Positions 61,705 through 64,000 of a DNA stretch of 64,000 bases are shown here, piece by piece (position 1 is the stretch's first letter; every line of letters begins with the position of its first letter). The DNA is from Promethearchaeota archaeon (lineage in GTDB: Archaea; Asgardarchaeota; Lokiarchaeia; Sigyniarchaeales; SOKP01): NCBI GenBank assembly GCA_016840085.1, contig JAEOTA010000014.1:31025-95024 (forward strand), given 5' to 3'. Below the pieces are notes generated by a model that saw only the letters and a program-made list of their open reading frames with translations, was not told where the DNA came from and made no database searches. The position numbers were made by a program, and so were the translations under genes.

Positions 61705-63870
61705 GTGAAAAAATACGAAAAATTTAAGAAAAATAGAGTATGTTATATTAGCGACGATCCTTTTGCTTTTTTCTAGTGCCTTTATACCTACTAATCTTGT
61801 CAAAACTAAGGCAGTTGAAACAACAATTCAAGATAATAAATTAAAAAACAGTGCGGTTTCCGCTATATTTGACGGTTTATATTTGGCACATACTTTTAAT
61901 ATTTCGGGTTTTGTTATGCCCTCAGTGTTTAGATATTCTTACGTCTCAGGAGATATGTTTCATGTTGAATGGGATTTGAATTATACGATGTTTTATTCAT
62001 ATGGGATGTCAACGTCACAACCAGGATCATGGAGAATTCTGGTGGTACTGGATTTATTTTTGGAGATGGATATCATGATCCTACATGGATTTTTACTGAT
62101 GTTTCCCTTACTGATACTTTATCAATAGCTATTGATGGTATTGGGGATCATACCTTTCAAATAACGGGTGAAACTACTTATGATCTCCCTGGTGTTGGAC
62201 TTGTTGATGTTTGGATACTAGAAGACTTAACATATCCTGGTGAAATTGTCTGGTATGAAAAGAGCACTGGAATTCTTTTAAATGGAACATTTAGGTGGAG
62301 TTCAACAGATTATTATATTTATGATTTTGTATTTACTAATGCTTTTGGTGTTGCTCATGATTTAGATGTCTCATTAGAAGTCCCAGATACTCCGAAAATA
62401 TTTGAGACTTTTACCATAAGTGCCACGGCTACTAATACAGGTGAAAATGCTGAAACTGGTGTAGACTTGTATCTCTATCTTGATAATGTTATTGTTGATT
62501 CAATCACTGATTATAGTCTTTCTATTGGTGAAAATGCAACAATTAATTATGAATGGACTCCAACTGAAATGAAGCTATACAATTTTACAGCATACGCTCC
62601 ACCTGTGTCTGGTGAGTCATATTTTGATAATAATTACGCTACTGAGATAATAAATTCCTATATAAATTACACTATGTTTCCAGGACATCCTTATAGTTGG
62701 ATAAGTGCTTCTGGTGGTACAGAGTTATTTTTAGGGGATGATGATTATACTGATATCCTTTTACCTTTTAACTTTACTTTTTATGATCAAACATTTTCTA
62801 CTATTTATTTGAGCTCTAATGGATATCTTAGTTTCACAGATACATCACCTACAGATTTCTCTAACGATGATATTCCTTCAGATGATACAGATCATTATTA
62901 CCTAATTGCACCATTTTGGGATGATATTTATCCACCAGATGGAGGCCATATCTATAATCAATCATTTGGGACTTATTGGGTGGCAGCATGGGTGGACATA
63001 TATCATATAGGCGGTGATATTATAGGATCGTTTGAAGTAGTTTTATATGATTCAGGTGAAATCGTGTTTAATTATGATTATCTCAATTATACTGATGGTG
63101 AGTATACATGTGGGTTAAACTTAGGTGTGGATACACATTATTATAATTCATATCAAGGTTTGGATAATTTAACAGACGATTTTGCAATACGTTTCTCTCC
63201 GGATGCTCTCCATATTACTAATCCTGATAGTTCCAGTCTTTGGATAACAGGCACTTCAGAAGATATTAATTGGGCTTCAACAGGCACTATTTCAAATGTA
63301 AAAATTGAACTCTTTAAAGCTGATATATTTGAAATGGAAATTATTGCAAGCACAGCCAACGATGGCGAATATACTTGGACAATACCATCAGGACTCAATG
63401 ATTCTACGCAATATCAAATAAAAATCTCTGACGCTTCTGATCCGTTAACATATGATTATTCACCAAATTTTGAAATATTCACTCCTACTATCACTATTCT
63501 TACTCCTGATAGTTCCAGTGTTTGGAAAACCGGTACTTCTCAAAACATTAATTGGACTTCAACAGGTAATATTTCAAATGTAAAAATTGAACTCTATAAA
63601 GAGGGTGTATTAGAACTGGAAATTGTCGCTAGCACAGACAACGACGGCAATTTTATCTGGGCAGTGCCTAAAGAGCTTAAAACATCTGACCAATATCAAA
63701 TAAAAATCATAGATGCGTCCAATCCTTCCATATTCGCTCTTAGTGATTATTTCAAGATAAAGAAACCTAAAGATGTAATTCCAGGTTACAATATTTATAT
63801 TTTAGTAGGCTTACTAAGTATTGTATGTATTATTCTCATTAAAAGGCGACACAAAATAACAAATAAATAA
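61705..63870 (+). pseudogene. Large secreted surface protein with frameshifts
   Basis: The main frame from about 62035 to 63870 codes a CARDB-like domain (LDVSLEVPDTPKIFETFTISATATN), an AT-rich Ig-type region and two tandem 90-residue repeats (ITNPDSSSLWITGTSEDINW and ILTPDSSSVWKTGTSQNINW), then a C-terminal helix with basic anchor (VGLLSIVCIILIKRRHK). The N-terminal part (signal-peptide core VILATILLLFSSAFIP, then VEWDLNYTMFYSYGMS) lies in another frame; one lost base near 62032 would join SQPGSW to NSGGTGFIFGDG. The start also needs a change in the A6 run at 61708, with GTG 61705. Secreted, membrane-anchored, likely an adhesin or S-layer-like protein. Confidence 0.7.
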
Positions 63871-64000
63871 AAAATTAATTGAGTAAATTTTAACTTTTAA
63901 TTTTTTTATTTTTTTTACTTATTCTTGTATTAATTACTTCCTTTATAATAGTTCCATACCTATTAGATTTATGTCGTGCGATTTGAGCCCTCCATTACAA

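Noticed and set aside
1..64000. TGA reassigned to Trp in the whole genome
   Set aside because: TGG codes Trp throughout, and TGA ends the 239-residue protein at 24129-24131 with other TGAs close behind. Recoding must be local if it occurs.

Overview
The window is about 30% GC, densely packed on both strands, and looks archaeal, most likely an Asgard archaeon of the Lokiarchaeia type. The indications are a Rab/Ras-like small GTPase (11288-11815), two proteins that look longin-like (13363-14208 and the 7TM fusion at 59936-61249), a Bud23-like methyltransferase, an archaeal-type uS10, a eukaryote/archaeal-style SRP RNA, many winged-helix and radical SAM proteins, and TATA-type promoters. This assignment is inference from gene content; the window has no rRNA or tRNA to confirm it.

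Layout. 0.1-4.3 kb: M3 oligopeptidase, a DUF998-like membrane protein and fused GMP synthase. 4.7-11.2 kb: an amino-acid/redox block, with electron-bifurcating NfnAB followed by three tandem glutamate dehydrogenase paralogs. 11.3-16.7 kb: small GTPase, ion transporter, longin-like and START-like proteins, a tiny RING-like zinc protein, then an apparent gene gap that holds two tiny paralogous ORFs, each interrupted by TGA at codon 21. 16.7-23.2 kb: nucleotide-sugar dehydrogenase, a broken rhomboid protease, CheY-like receiver, Bud23-like methyltransferase, PflX-like radical SAM enzyme, uS10 and a bactofilin. 23.4-30.6 kb: a CDF transporter with a NifX-like tail, an inositol-phosphatase-like enzyme, two uroporphyrinogen-decarboxylase-family proteins, an AAG-type DNA glycosylase and a paralog pair of Cys-containing proteins. 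30.6-31.0 kb: an SRP RNA gene on the minus strand. 31.0-49.0 kb: a zinc-ribbon/HEPN-like protein, two malate/lactate dehydrogenase paralogs, a second CDF transporter, two Fe-S enzymes, PhzF, a large six-hairpin-like protein, MtnA, Dus, glycogen phosphorylase, an MBL-fold enzyme and a frameshifted beta-helix surface protein. 49.0-64.0 kb: a PIN-domain protein with a small partner, HAD hydrolase, acyl-CoA synthetase, MFS transporter, sugar nucleotidyltransferase, CYTH protein, NSUN-type RNA methyltransferase, a winged-helix regulator with a 7TM-longin-like protein, and a large frameshifted surface protein.

The most interesting item is the pair at 16127-16267 and 16498-16641. The two ORFs align without gaps over 46 codons on both sides of an in-frame TGA that is at codon 21 in each. 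Both stops are followed by AATCTCAA and then by two stem-loops that are conserved with compensatory changes. This fits a tiny, undescribed selenoprotein family with a 3'-UTR selenocysteine insertion structure. Selenocysteine use and 3'-UTR SECIS elements have been described in Lokiarchaeota, but these structures lack an obvious eukaryote-type ATGA/GA core, so the mechanism is unproven.

Other threads are: local duplication (three GDHs, two Ldh2, two Cys proteins, duplicated gene tails); a 20-nt motif placed exactly 23 nt upstream of three TATA boxes in the last 6 kb; and several single-base frameshifts, including one in the essential uS10 gene, which suggests that some are consensus errors rather than decay. 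No CRISPR array, insertion sequence, tRNA or rRNA gene was found.
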